Source: Marthasterias glacialis
Lineage: Eukaryota; Echinodermata; Asteroidea; Forcipulatida; Asteriidae
Direction of reading: 5' to 3'
DNA length: 64,000 bases
Assembly (NCBI GenBank): GCA_911728455.2
Contig: OU452230.1
Span: 7,610,512 to 7,674,511 of the forward strand
The translations under genes and the position numbers were made by a program. Position 1 is the stretch's first letter. Each line of letters starts with the position of its first letter. The notes beneath the pieces were generated by a model, which was not told where the DNA came from, did no database searches, and saw nothing but the letters and a program-made list of their open reading frames with translations. Shown here one piece after another: positions 11,880 to 23,118 of this stretch.

Positions 11880-12062
11880 AGAAACTCTATATATCTTCAC
11901 TGTTTTTAACTGTAGAAATTTGGTCTCGCGAGTTAAAAACTGTTTTACTAATTTCTCCCCAAACTACAGCATTTCTATCAACAATATTTCACGGGAACTT
12001 TTTCACAATGACCATCTTTATACCATGTCAGTTATGTGGAAATCTGTGGATATTTGTCAGTC
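11880..12062. mobile_element. fragment of the same MITE family as 9740-10235
   Basis: Phrases such as AAACTACAGCATTTCTATCA, AATATTTCACGGGAACTTTT and TATGTGGAAATCTGTGGATA match the remembered right half of the palindromic MITE seen at 9.8-10.2 kb. A central motif GGTCTCGCGAG is at about 11921-11931. No coding capacity is visible. Boundaries are approximate. Confidence 0.5.
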
Positions 12063-12100
12063 TTACTACACCCTCTAACAGGAAAGTTTGTAACGTGTAG

Positions 12101-12264
12101 CCGGTGGCAATTTTTTTTTCTTCTGCAGTTCAGAATTGCCATCCTCGGAAAAAAAAATTTTTTTTTTTAAGGATTCCATTTTTGGATTCAAAGAAAAAAA
12201 TTCCCCATTGAAAATCATTATGACAGTGGCAATTTTGGACTGCAGAAAAAAATAAATCAGCCGG
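12101..12264. mobile_element. small fold-back element with CCGG ends
   Basis: The left segment CCGGTGGCAA...TTCTGCAGTTCAGAATTGCC (12101-12142) is matched in inverted orientation by GGCAATTTTGGACTGCAGAA...CAGCCGG (to 12264). The middle is A/T-rich with a poly-A to poly-T switch at about 12150-12170. Total length is about 164 bp, consistent with a MITE-size hairpin. It abuts the MITE fragment ending at about 12062. Confidence 0.6.
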
Positions 12265-12480
12265 TTTAGTTCTTGCTGGCATATGACCAACTTTTATAAG
12301 CCTTAAAATGTGCTAAGCGCAGACCAATTACGTTTAGCAGAAATAGATTACCAGCAAAAGCACTGTGATTTAGGCCAACAAGGTTGCGACAGTGGTGCCC
12401 CACTACTGTTTTGCTTACCAAACAAATTAGGTTTTGCTTATAGGTTGGGTTTTGCTTACAGAAAATAGACCACGAGATAA
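12265..12480. mobile_element. probable decayed MITE (TTTAGCAGAAATAGATTACCAGC type)
   Basis: Phrases GCTAAGCGCAGACC, TTTAGCAGAAATAGATTACC, TTTTGCTTACCAAAC and TTTTGCTTACAG are typical of a remembered dispersed repeat of echinoderms that also appears as the element at 37166-37462. No coding sequence is visible. Confidence 0.4.
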
Positions 12481-14750
12481 AAAAAAATGCCGTACGACGG
12501 CTATTCCATGCGACTGGTTTCTTAGTGAATTTTATTCTGTAAATAAAAAGGTCTGTCGAACCTGATAGCGAGTTCAACCATTACACGCTAATGAGTCGTC
12601 CAGACGTCCGTCCGGGAATTGCTTGTTCCATTTTTTCTGACAAGAAAAAGACACCAAATTACCCGAAGTGGGGGTGGGGCCTGTTGCATTGTTGAGTGTT
12701 TTACAATCTCGCCGGGGACTTGTATTGATTTATACTATGGTATCAATCAAAATCATACGTCTACATTGCAGCTGTGATTTCCCCTCTCTACCGCAGGGGG
12801 CACTCTGGTGTTTTTGAAATATCTCAGATCGTCAATCCGAGATACTGAAAGATGCGGTATACCACGTTGGCTTTGTCTTAATGTATAGAATGCTTGGCCC
12901 TCGCGTAATTAGTCGGTTTGATTAAATTTTTGTGAATGGGGAATGTTTCTCCGTCTGGGAAGGAAGTTTTTAACATTAATGTGATGTGCACGCTATGTTT
13001 CAAGGACGTGATCACATCTCGGCCATTTGCGAAATTGTTCGGCAGAGAAGTCCTTTTAGCATAAAAATATATATTGCTCAGCTTCAGAATGATGTAGACG
13101 GATTCCCAGTTTTGCTTAGTAATTAACATATATCTTCAAACAGTGCTTGTAAGCGCATGAAGCTATTTGATAATTATTTATTTGCAGAAACAGCTTCCCC
13201 TTCATAACTTTTAGGTGTTGTGTTTAGCTTGTTAACTGTAGCTAAGCAGAAAGCTAAGCGAAAAACCAACCTTGCTTTTAAAAATGACAAAGATAATGAT
13301 AAGTTTAGTATCAATTCTAAGTCGTAATCAACTTCAAGCTGGCATTCCACTTTTGTACTAACAAATTCTGTACTTTCTTGAAATTAAAAAATCGCATGAA
13401 AGTGGTCAAGGTCTTTATAAAGACTTTAATCTCCATGTTGTTATTTTGTCCTCGCAGCGGACATTTTTGGATGACAAAAATATGAAGGATTACAAATATT
13501 GAATGAAGTTAATTTAGGGGTCGAGGATTACAAAGTATGTGAGGAATTCGTTCCAAGGTTGGCCTCAACATCAAGGTTTGTCCTTGCCACGACAACCCAC
13601 TCAAGACTATTTTGTAATTATTGATTCAATTAATGTTATTAACGGTTGAGTAACAGTGTTTGCCCTCAACATTTAGATCAGTCAGATTGTCGTGTCGCTG
13701 GTCCACCAGCTGTTTTTCTGGTCCAGTATAAGTTGATCCCTTTCAACATTGTAGTTTGTGCGGGTATGGGACTTGTAATGTTAAGTGATATGAAAAAAAA
13801 ATATAGATTTACAGCAGCAATGCAATAAACTATAGTCAAACAGACTAATTCTGACAGAATTGTGAGTGATCCTTGGGTGTTCTAGTTGGCATTTGGCCAG
13901 CAGACCGCCGCCAGTAAGGGAGAAGACTGAATTCACATATTAAACTAATAGATTTTGGAAGAGTAATCTCAAAACAAAGCTCCCTCCAAGAAGTTCGGTG
14001 GTCACGTCTGACTTAAAAGAACGAAACCCCGTTTGGAGAGATGTTTGCTTTGCATGGTGTCGATAATAAGAAATAACCATTTACCTAGTAAAACTGACGG
14101 GTACAACCATGTGGAATTCTCTTTTGGGGTGACTTTTGGCTCCGAAGAGAAATACCAACGGCTCTTTTCTGGGTGACCAAACGAACGGCTCTTTTCAGAG
14201 CCAACACTCCTCCCTATGGAGATTTACACACGTGGTTGAACCGGTTAAGTTTACAGGTAAAAGTTACATCTTGTTCATATTCTGTCACACCAGGTAGGCC
14301 TAGTGATTTCGTAGGCCCCCTATACCTGGCTTATCTCAAAAGAAGCGAACAAAATCACCAACGGTGATATGTGTGGGTGTGGTGGATGGCTCTTCAACTG
14401 ACATTTCCTCAGCTTTGACGTTATTTCAGACAGGAATATTTCTCTCGAGAACTAGTACTGATATTAACTTCATAGTGAGCTTTTAAGATGTTTAAACAAA
14501 TCACAGCCCATACGCCTGAACTTTGTATTTTGCAAATTACAAAACATCAAAAATGTCAAATGATTGTGTGTATAACTTGAATGTATGAGACTATGACTGT
14601 CCCTGGAGGAGACACGAACTAGCTTCGCCAATCCATTCTACTCAAAATGGAATAATATCTCATCTTTTATGGTTGAGAATTTTGTGTTTAATAATTCGTG
14701 TGATATGACACGCATGATCAAAAATATATCGATATTTCAGACTGGCTCAT
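12481..14750. other. unique AT-rich sequence, no gene recognised
   Basis: No supported gene, RNA or repeat of note. The three ORFs here (60-83 codons) have no domains, and their composition follows the local AT content. Confidence 0.45.
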
Positions 14751-14753
14751 AGT

Positions 14754-15030
14754 GTGGGGCAGGTTAGGTATGTGATGGGATTAGGCCTATGCCCTTGATG
14801 ATACAAGAATGGAATTTGGCACACAGAACACATGAGTGAGATATTTGGCTGAAATATAGGTGGAGTAACAAGCAATGGCTGCCATTTGGCAAATTTTGAA
14901 AATGGATTGTTGTTCTACCTATATAGTTTTTAAGAATCAAAACTTGAGTCTGCAGTGGCCCTTTAGCCAAATGTCTTTCTCATGACATACTCTGACTGTG
15001 TGCCGAATTCCACCAAACGCCAAAATTCCT
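14754..15030. mobile_element. fold-back element (GTGGGGCAG family), decayed copy
   Basis: It starts with GTGGGGCAGGTTAGG and contains ATGTGATGGGATTAGGC, CTTGATGATACAAGAATGG and, toward the right end, CATACTCTGACTGTGTGCC, the inverted counterpart of GGCACACAG...GAGT. The copy at 41831-42067 shares these segments and preserves its arms better. The right terminus of this copy appears truncated. No transposase frame is visible. Confidence 0.6.
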
Positions 15031-15069
15031 CTAAGTGTTTCACATATGCGCGCCACTATCAGTGGTCCC

Positions 15070-15215
15070 TTTCCCTGCCTTTCACTTCAGTGGACCACGG
15101 TTTGAATCCCGGACCCGGAGCCTTGCATGCGGATTGGGTTTTCAGTCCGTGCTGAATGCGTGTTTTTTTTTCCCCATTCGCGATTTTCCCACCACATTTT
15201 GAAAACGATCATTTC
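15070..15215 (+). mobile_element. SINE fragment (family 2, B box plus CTTGCATGCGGATTGGG body)
   Basis: A B-box-like GGTTTGAATCCCGG (15105-15118) is followed by GAGCCTTGCATGCGGATTGG, TTTTCAGTCC and TTTTCCCACCAC. The same order occurs in reverse orientation at 39440-39610. Two copies with a shared tRNA-like head and body support a tRNA-derived SINE family. The A box is not clear in this copy. Confidence 0.65.
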
Positions 15216-15940
15216 TACATCGTGCTTTCTACACGCCTGCTAAAATAATAATGGTGAGATATCAAAATGGTATCTCTCCCTCTCTTTTTTCTCAAGAGAC
15301 AAAAAAATATTAGAAGAAACAAACGTGTTACAATTTAATAAAAAATGGAAACCTACCTAAACAAATTATATTTATAAAACTCTACACTCATTTACCATAT
15401 ATCTCAAATTCAGATAACTATGGTCACGTTTCATCTATTCATATCTCTAAATTTTATTTGCTGGTATTGCTCGTCATAATAGAACGTAGTATATGAAATT
15501 AAAAAGAACAATCGTGCGTGAACAGTCCCATGGTTTGTTTTTCTACAATCGCTGCAGAGCAGAATTTTTTGTTTACTTATAACTTGCCTCAGAAATTGCA
15601 GGGGAAAAACGAAGGAAAAACAACATGAACTGAACGCGAACAACGTAATCGATTCGAGAAGTTAAATCTCAGGGACCTGAAGGTCAACAAGTTGAAGTTA
15701 AGATTTATATTTACCAGTGACTAGAGCAGAAGCTAGTCCAAACAGTGAGACCAAAGTATAGATTTCCTCTAAGGGACAAGAGAGTTACAAAAAGCATCCA
15801 ATTCACTCATTACTCTACTCCAATTAGCAGGACAAGTTCTTTCAGAACTAAGTAGAACAAGTTTTTATCATAACAAACATTCTGCTCAGAAAAAGTAAAT
15901 GAACACATAAATGGCGTTACCGCAACCCCCCCCCCCCGCG

Positions 15941-16173
15941 CAAAAAACAAAAACAAAAACAAAAACAAAAACAAAAACAAAAACAAAAACAAAAACAAAA
16001 CAAAAACAAAAACAAAAACAAAAACAAAAACAAAAACAAAACCAAAAACAAAACAAGAACAAGAACAAGAACAAGAACAAGACCAAGAACAAGACCAAGA
16101 ACAAGAACAAGAACAAGAACAAGAACAAGAACAAGAACAAGAACAAGAACAAGAACAAGAACAAGAACAAGAA
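15941..16173 (+). repeat. compound hexanucleotide microsatellite (ACAAAA)n then (ACAAGA)n
   Basis: Outer (left) part is CAAAAA repeats to about 16050, with a few CCAAAAA and CAAAA interruptions. The inner (right) part is CAAGAA repeats to 16173, abutting the first transposon-like unit. A C12 run precedes it. The order is mirrored at 36057-36285 on the far side of the array. All six-frame ORFs here (poly KTKTKN, LVLVLV, FLFLF, SCSCSC) are repeat shadows. Confidence 0.97.
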
Positions 16174-17668
16174 CTAGATATAATGTGATTGTAATCAACA
16201 ATCACAAAGCTGTTCCGAATATTGTTTCTTAAGGTACTTGATTTGTAGTTCTTGAGATATCGTCAAGCTTCCGATTGACCCTGAATTGAAGACCAACATG
16301 CGGTCACGGTATCCCGAGGGTAATGTTGAATTTTCAAGGACTATATAATTTAAAAGGATTTTAAAAATTGGCTGTGTACTTCTTCAGTCATGGTTCAACT
16401 TCCGGTTGACCAGTAAGTTAAGATCAACCCGAGGTCACGTCAACTCAAAGCTCATCTTTAATGCCCAATGACTATATGACTGAAACAAGTTTGAAAATCG
16501 GTTGTGCCCTTCTTCAGATATAGCGATATGAAGAGTTGCTTATCAAATATTCACGCGACAATCACGTGAGTAATTAGTTTCTTAAGCTAGTGAGGCCATA
16601 AGATGCACCCACCACAAAGCTAAAGTGATCATTGCCGCCATTACGCTTATGAAGTATCATAAGCGTACATGGTTATATTGCAGTCGCGGTAAATTTCGAA
16701 CTAGTGCAGTACATACGCACTTATAGCTATGGTGTTGACTGAGTTACCAATTAACAGTTAATTACTGGAGAAACACACTGCACTATAATTAATGTCAGTC
16801 TGAAATGACTTGTATTGTTCTCTCTGTTTTCAAATTGATTTGAGCTAAATAGGGAACCTAAAATTGCATTTATTTTGAAAAATGTGTTCAAAAATGTCCA
16901 AATCTGGACACTTTTAAAACCTATGCCTTTTGTACATAGATTAAAAGCCCCGTTAAAATGATGTCATAATGACGTGCCGGTAAATGTTAGACCAGAAATC
17001 ACTTGTACAATTTAGGACAAGTCTATATCTGAAAAAGTTTGAGGATCGGTTGTGCCCTTCTTCAGATATAGCGATATGAAGAGTTGCTTATTACATATTC
17101 ACGCGACAGTCACGTGAGTAATTAGTTTCTTAAGCTAGTTAGGCCATAAGATGCACCAGCAAAGCTAAAGTGATCATTGCCACCACGACGCTCATGCAGT
17201 GTTATGAGCCTATGATTATCGTTTAGTCGCGATAAATTTCGATCTAGTGCAGTACATACGCACTTATAGCTATGGTGTTGACTGAGTTACCAATTAACAG
17301 TTAATTACTGAAGAAACACACTGCACCAAGATTAATGTCAGTCTGAAATGACTTGTATTGTTCTCTCTGTTTTCAAATTGATTTGAGCTAAATAGGGAAC
17401 CTAAAATTGTATTTATTTTGAAAAATGTGTTCAAAAATGTCCAAATCTGGACACTTTTAAAACCTATGCCTTTTGTACATAGATTAAAAGCCCCGTTAAA
17501 ATGATGTCATAATGACGTGACGGTAAATGTTAGACCAGAAATCACATCTACAATATAGGACAAGTCTATAACTGAAAAAGGTTGAGGATCGGACATATAC
17601 TTTTTGAGATATGACGGACACAAACTTGACTAATTAAATATTCACGCGACGATAACGGTCATCCCTGA

Positions 17669-17676
17669 TGACGTCA
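17669..17676. promoter_or_regulatory. perfect CRE palindrome TGACGTCA (recurs in every unit)
   Basis: The 8-bp CREB/ATF site TGACGTCA appears at the same place in each of the seven units: 17669, 24069, 26380, 28596, 30977, 33286 and 35182. It is always within CATCCCTGATGACGTCACGA. Whether it binds a factor is unknown. The recurrence follows from unit duplication, but none of the copies has lost the site. Confidence 0.5.
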
Positions 17677-17804
17677 CGACGAAAAAAATGTGTTTTTCAT
17701 ACTAACAAATTTTATAAGCTACAAGATGGTATGTAACTTATGACCATCCAATGCCTTTTAAAGAAAACCCTATCAAAACGCACGTTGCATGTATCGTTCG
17801 TACA

Positions 17805-20800
17805 AATTTGACTAAGTGAAATGAAATGGAGTAAGCGTAAAAATTTGTAAATTTTTTTGAATCGATTCCAAGTAACAAAATAACTGAGATGATTCTGAGT
17901 AAGTTTTGAGTAATCAACATGATTCCAAATAAGCGAAATGATTCTGAGTAATCGAAATGATCATAAGTAAAGCGAAAAGACTTGGCGTAAGCAAAATAAT
18001 TTGGAGTAAGCGACATGATTCAGGGTAACCGAGATGATTTTGAGTAAGTTTTGAGTATGCAACATATGATTTCGAATAGGCGAAATGATTCTGAATGAGC
18101 GAAATGATCATAAGTAAAGAAAAATGACTTAGCGTAAGCAAAATAATTTAGAGAAAGCGACATGATTGTGAGTAACCGTGATGATTTTGAGTAAGTTTTG
18201 AGTATGCAACATATGATTTCGAATAGGCGAAATGATTCTGAGTGAGCAAAATGATCATAAGTAAAGAAAAATGACTTAGCGTAAGCAAAATAATTTAGAG
18301 AAAGCGACATGATTGTGAGTAACCGTGATGATTTTGAGTAAGTTTTGAGTATGCAACATATGATTTCGAATAGGCGAAATGATTCTGAGTGAGCAAAATG
18401 ATCATAAGTAAAGAAAAATGACTTAGCGTAAGCAAAATAATTTAGAGAAAGCGACATGATTGTGAGTAACCGTGATGATTCTGAGTAAGTTTTGAGTATG
18501 CAACATATGATTTCGAATAGGCGAAATGATTCTGAGTGAGCAAAATGATCATAAGTAAAGAAAAATGACTTAGCGTAAGCAAAATAATTTAGAGAAAGCG
18601 ACATGATTGTGAGTAACCGTGATGATTCTGAGTAAATTTTGAGTAATCAACATGATTCCAAATAAGCGAAATGATTCTGAGTAATCGAAATGATCATAAG
18701 TAAAGTGAAAAGACTTGGCGTAAGCAAAATAATTTGGAGTAAGCGACATGATTCAGGGTAACCGAGATGATTTTGAGTAAGTTTTGAGTATGCAACATAT
18801 GATTTCGAATAGGCGAAATGATTCTGAATGAGCGAAATGATCATAAGTAAAGAAAAATGACTTAGCGTAAGCAAAATAATTTAGAGAAAGCGACATGATT
18901 GTGAGTAACCGTGATGATTCTGAGTAAGTTTTGAGTATGCAACATATGATTTCGAATAGGCGAAATGATTCTGAGTGAGCAAAATGATCATAAGTAAAGA
19001 AAAATGACTTAGCGTAAGCAAAATAATTTAGAGAAAGCGACATGATTGTGAGTAACCGTGATGATTTTGAGTAAGTTTTGAGTATGCAACATATGATTTC
19101 GAATAGGCGAAATGATTCTGAGTGAGCAAAATGATCATAAGTAAAGAAAAATGACTTGGCGTAAGCAAAATAATTTAGAGAAAGCGACATGATTGTGAGT
19201 AACCGTGATGATTTTGAGTAAGTTTTGAGTATGCAACATATGATTTCGAATAGGCGAAATGATTCTGAGTGAGCGAAATGATCATAAGTAAAGAAAAATG
19301 ACTTAGCGTAAGCAAAATAATTTAGAGAAAGCGACATGATTGTGAGTAACCGTGATGATTCTGAGTAAGTTTTGAGTATGCAACATATGATTTCGAATAG
19401 GCGAAATGATTCTGAGTGAGCAAAATGATCATAAGTAAAGAAAAATGACTTAGCGTAAGCAAAATAATTTAGAGAAAGCGACATGATTGTGAGTAACCGT
19501 GATGATTCTGAGTAAATTTTGAGTAATCAACATGATTCCAAATAAGCGAAATGATTCTGAGTAATCGAAATGATCATAAGTAAAGTGGAAAGACTTGGCG
19601 TAAGCAAAATAATTTGGAGTAAGCGACATGATTCAGGGTAACCGAGATGATTTTGAGTAAGTTTTGAGTATGCAACATATGATTTCGAATAGGCGAAATG
19701 ATTCTGAGTGAGCGAAATGATCATAAGTAAAGAAAAATGACTTAGCGTAAGCAAAATAATTTAGAGAAAGCGACATGATTGTGAGTAACCGTGATGATTT
19801 TGAGTAAGTTTTGAGTACGCAACATATGATTTCGAATAGGCCGAATGATTCTGAGTGAGCGAAATGATCATAAGTAAAGAAAAATGACTTAGCGTAAGCA
19901 AAATAATTTAGAGAAAGCGACATGATTGTGAGTAACCATGATGATTCTGAGTAAGTTTTGAGTATGCAACATATGATTTCGAATAGGCGAAATGATTCTG
20001 AGTGAGCAAAATGATCATAAGTAAAGAAAAATGACTTAGCGTAAGCAAAATAATTTAGAGAAAGCGACATGATTGTGAGTAACCGTGATGATTCTGAGTA
20101 AGTTTTGAGTATGCAACATATGATTTCGAATAGGCGAAATGATTCTGAGTGAGCGAAATGATCATAAGTAAAGAAAAATGACTTAGCGTAAGCAAAATAA
20201 TTTAGAGAAAGCAACATGATCGTGAGTAACCGTGATGATTCTGAGTAAGTTTTGAGTATGCAACATATGATTTCGAATAGGCGAAATGATTCTGAGTGAG
20301 CGAAATGATCATAAGTAAAGAAAAATGACTTAGCGTAAGCAAAATAATTTAGAGAAAGCGACATGATTGTGAGTAACCGTGATGATTCTGAGTAAGTTTT
20401 GAGTATGCAACATATGATTCCGAATAGGCGAAATGATTCTGAGTGAGTGAAATGATCATAAGTAAAGAAAAATTACTTAGCGTAAGCAAAATAATTTGGA
20501 GTAAGCGACATGATTCTGAGAAAGCGAAATGATTTCGAGTAACTGGAATGATTCTGAGTTGAATGACCACGCAAAAAAATAAAAATAAAATCAAATGAAT
20601 AAGCGTACAAGTGAAATGATTTCTATAGTGAGCAAATTGAAGTGGATAAGCATAATGATTATATTTGAACGAGTGTTTATTCAATAACCAACACGATTCC
20701 TAGTAAACAAATTGATTCTGAGCAACCGGAAAAATTCCATAGGCGAAATTCTTAGTAGATTTCAAGTAATCTAAAAAATAAATCAAGGGAAATGATTTTC

Positions 20801-20820
20801 AGTAAACTGGATATGCCTTC
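17805..20820. repeat. 147-bp satellite array with ~19-bp sub-repeats and 733/880-bp higher-order repeats
   Basis: The canonical monomer is 147 bp. For example, CATGATTGTGAGTAACCGTG begins at 18161, 18308, 18455 and 18602. Each monomer splits into about seven 19-20-bp pieces related to GCGAAATGATTCTGAGTAA plus one 11-bp piece. A 145-bp variant containing GAGTAATCAACATGATTCCA starts at about 17908, 18641 and 19521, giving higher-order periods of 733 (5x147-2) and 880 (6x147-2). The right edge (20560-20820) fades into degenerate 19-20-bp pieces. The minus-strand ORFs of 194, 243 and 243 codons with a 49-residue repeat arise because 147 is divisible by three. They are interrupted at each variant monomer and are not supported as genes. 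Confidence 0.95.
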
Positions 20821-20995
20821 GCTGAATATTTCTTGGGAGCAGCTTTTTTTACCATGCATCAACTTTGAGTTTTATTTTTGAGCCGAAACTAAAAAAGACA
20901 GAAAAGGTACAACTAGGGCCCTATCTGTTTAAATGTAAACATTTGCAGTATTATTTTATACCATATATCACCTTACGTCTGCACGATCACAGAGT

Positions 20996-21021
20996 ATGGA
21001 GGTAGACATGTCTACCTCCAT
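20996..21021. repeat. perfect 26-bp palindrome between 9-bp direct repeats
   Basis: Half-arm ATGGAGGTAGACA (20996-21008) is followed immediately by its reverse complement. The palindrome is bounded by CACAGAGTA at 20988-20996 and again at 21023-21031, which could be a target-site duplication or a replication-slippage footprint. Confidence 0.9.
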
Positions 21022-22427
21022 GCACAGAGTAAGGACGATTGACTAAGTAATATTGGGAAAGTTTTGAGGTAATCATAGTACTTGGTACTTGGTTTTCTCC
21101 TCCAAAACACTTCCACGAGGGAATAAGATACACCATGATTAAAACCCTCTTCACTACCTGGATTTGCGTTAACATTGGAAATTTCTGTTGAAATTTCACG
21201 TACGTAACAAACCTTTGGAGCCAAACTATCCATTTAAATAAGCATTCACAGTATTTCTTTATTCTACAATTGCCCTTACGTTCAAAATGATAAAGTGCCA
21301 CTGAACCGCGGCGAAGCCACTGCTGACAATACACACAAAAACACGTTGTATGACCCACACCGAGAAAAGCGCCATTGCATTAACCCGTGGAAATCTCTGT
21401 GGAAGGGCCTTCACGCCCAAAAACTATGCAACGAAACTGGGCGCATTCGTAATGCACGTTGTAGCCTTGGTGCTAAGATTTACCAATTAAAAATTAATTA
21501 TTAAATTTACACTGTCATTTAATTAGTTTATTATGACTTAGGACAACTCTTATAACAAACTGTTTATGTTTTAAAATTGGTTTATCCAAGATAGGGAAAT
21601 GAAATTAAACTTATTTTGAAACAGTTGTGTTTTTGACGTTCCAAATTTGGACAATTTTAGAGCAATGCCCTTTGTAATCTAAGTTTCCCATAACTAATTA
21701 ATCTAATGAAAAATGTTAACCAAATTTACACTTAATGATAACTTCATGTTCTTAGCTTCAATTGGATACAGGATTTTATTGTTATATTTACCCGTTTTAA
21801 GATTAGGCTTGAACAAAAAACGTGGACAAAAGCAATACGGTTTTGACAGAAAGTATAATCAGGTATTGCATAAAAAGTTGCTTCAAACGTCTGTAGTTAC
21901 TAATTGGCAAATAAAAATTATTTCTGGCCAATGGCGAAATCGCATCAACAGCTTGACGTTCGTTAATAGGTCTGTAGTGTACCAGATCTTCACAGAAGCT
22001 TGGCCCGTTCGGAAGCTTCAAATCTCTGGTATTTATTATGCACGGTCGTTTGCAAACGCTACACGATCTCAATCGTGTGAAGCAGACAATCATATACAAA
22101 AACGTTGATCCGGAAGACCGGTTGGAATTTAGAAGCATTATTTCTCAAACCATCTCAAACTTGTCAAACCAAAAAAATCTTCATTACAATAACGTTGGCC
22201 TGGAAGACTGTTGAAACTCGATCGGAATCTGGCCGGATTAATTTACACAATCAACCCAAATGCTCTTTTACCATACCACAATTTTGCGTTTTAGTTTTCG
22301 GGAAAACAAAATCCTCGGGAGCCAAAAATTTGAAAAATAACAGTTGGTCTTGTTCGTTTCAATGTATGTACAAGTTACCTGTTATTTAAAAAAGGTAAAA
22401 TTTGTGCCTTTACTAATTGATTTCGTC

Positions 22428-22497
22428 GGGAGTCCCCGAACCGCGGTCCTTAGCTTGGGTAAGTAACGCGGTAAACCGCGGTGCCATCAGACCATCA
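22428..22497 (-). mobile_element. possible tRNA-like SINE head, reverse orientation
   Basis: On the minus strand GATGGCACCGCGGTTTACCG resembles an A-box region and GGTTCGGGGACTCCCG a degraded B box at a tRNA-like distance. It is GC-rich against AT-rich surroundings. No body homologous to the other SINEs here was seen, so this is tentative. Confidence 0.3.
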
Positions 22498-23118
22498 TGC
22501 TGTTTGGTGTGATTTGCTACCTTTTATTATGTAAAGATACGTTGAATAGACTTGCTCAAAGTCTGTCATTGTCGCAGTCTCATGTAAACTGTACAAATAA
22601 TACGATAGCACCGGGCGTATACAGCCTCAGAACTAGGCACGAGTTTACACTTTTCTTCATTACTTTGTACACAGATACAAAACACCGCTTTTAATGATGT
22701 CATGATGACTTCACATAAAATATTGTTTCACGGTGCACAACTTCAATATCCAGAGAGTCAAGAACTGAAGAAAATTTGGGAATCAGACGTTTAATTTTAT
22801 GAGATATGGTGGGAACAAGATTGCCTAATTAAATATTCACGTCATTATAACTCAGCTAATTAATTGAAAATGTTTAACATTTTAACCTTTAGTGATAACT
22901 TCATGTACTAAGCTTCAATTCAATGTAGGACTCAAGTCTGTCATGTTTACCGTTTTTAAGATTACGAACGAACAAAAATCGTGTGTAAAACCTATGACGT
23001 TTTGACAGAAACCAATAATAACGTTTTTAAAACGTTTTGAGGCCGCACTAGCTATCTGACGAAAACAATACCTGTTCCGACTGCGAAGTCGGAACAGCTA
23101 ACAAGAACAAGAACAAGA

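Larger units (their letters stand above)
20821..22690. other. internal segment of unit 1 not shared with other units; diverged remnants inside
   Basis: About 20821-21480 has no counterpart in units 2-7. From about 21480 to 21870, sequence such as GGACAACTCTTATAACAAAC, TTAATGATAACTTCATGTTC and AAAAACGTGGACAAAAGC is a diverged relative of the right part of the other units. The same right-part sequence appears a second time at about 22690-23060. Frames at 21713-22108 (plus) and 21803-22138 (minus) overlap each other and show no domain. This could be remnant body of a longer parental element or a later insertion. Confidence 0.5.
16174..23100 (+). mobile_element. array unit 1: long Helitron/Helentron-like non-autonomous element carrying a satellite
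   Basis: Starts CTAGATATAAT after the ACAAGA repeat. A 5' hairpin with stem GTGATTGT/ACAATCAC (16185-16205) is followed by AAAGCTGTTCCGA (16206-16218). The right end is a hairpin with arms CTGTTCCGACT and AGTCGGAACAG (23072-23097), then CTAA. The inverted ends AGCTGTTCCGA and TCGGAACAGCT frame the unit. The left third has two ~548-bp modules (from 16501 and 17049) and a third starting GGACATATAC (about 17589), as in the other units. At about 17805 the conserved sequence breaks off into the 147-bp satellite. Diverged right-part sequence resumes in patches from about 21480. No transposase, Rep or helicase coding is visible. Helitron affinity is inferred from the hairpin plus CTAA end and AT or microsatellite insertion. 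Confidence 0.6.

Noticed and set aside
15810..16205. Poly-KTKN, SCSC and LVLV ORFs
   Set aside because: Hexanucleotide ACAAAA/ACAAGA microsatellite read in different frames. The same holds for 35852-36331.
18020..20364. Minus-strand ORFs of 194, 243 and 243 codons with a 49-residue repeat
   Set aside because: They track the 147-bp satellite monomer, whose length is divisible by three, and end at every 145-bp variant. There is no independent coding evidence.
21713..22138. Overlapping 131-codon plus and 111-codon minus ORFs
   Set aside because: They lie in diverged transposon-unit sequence, overlap on opposite strands and show no domain.
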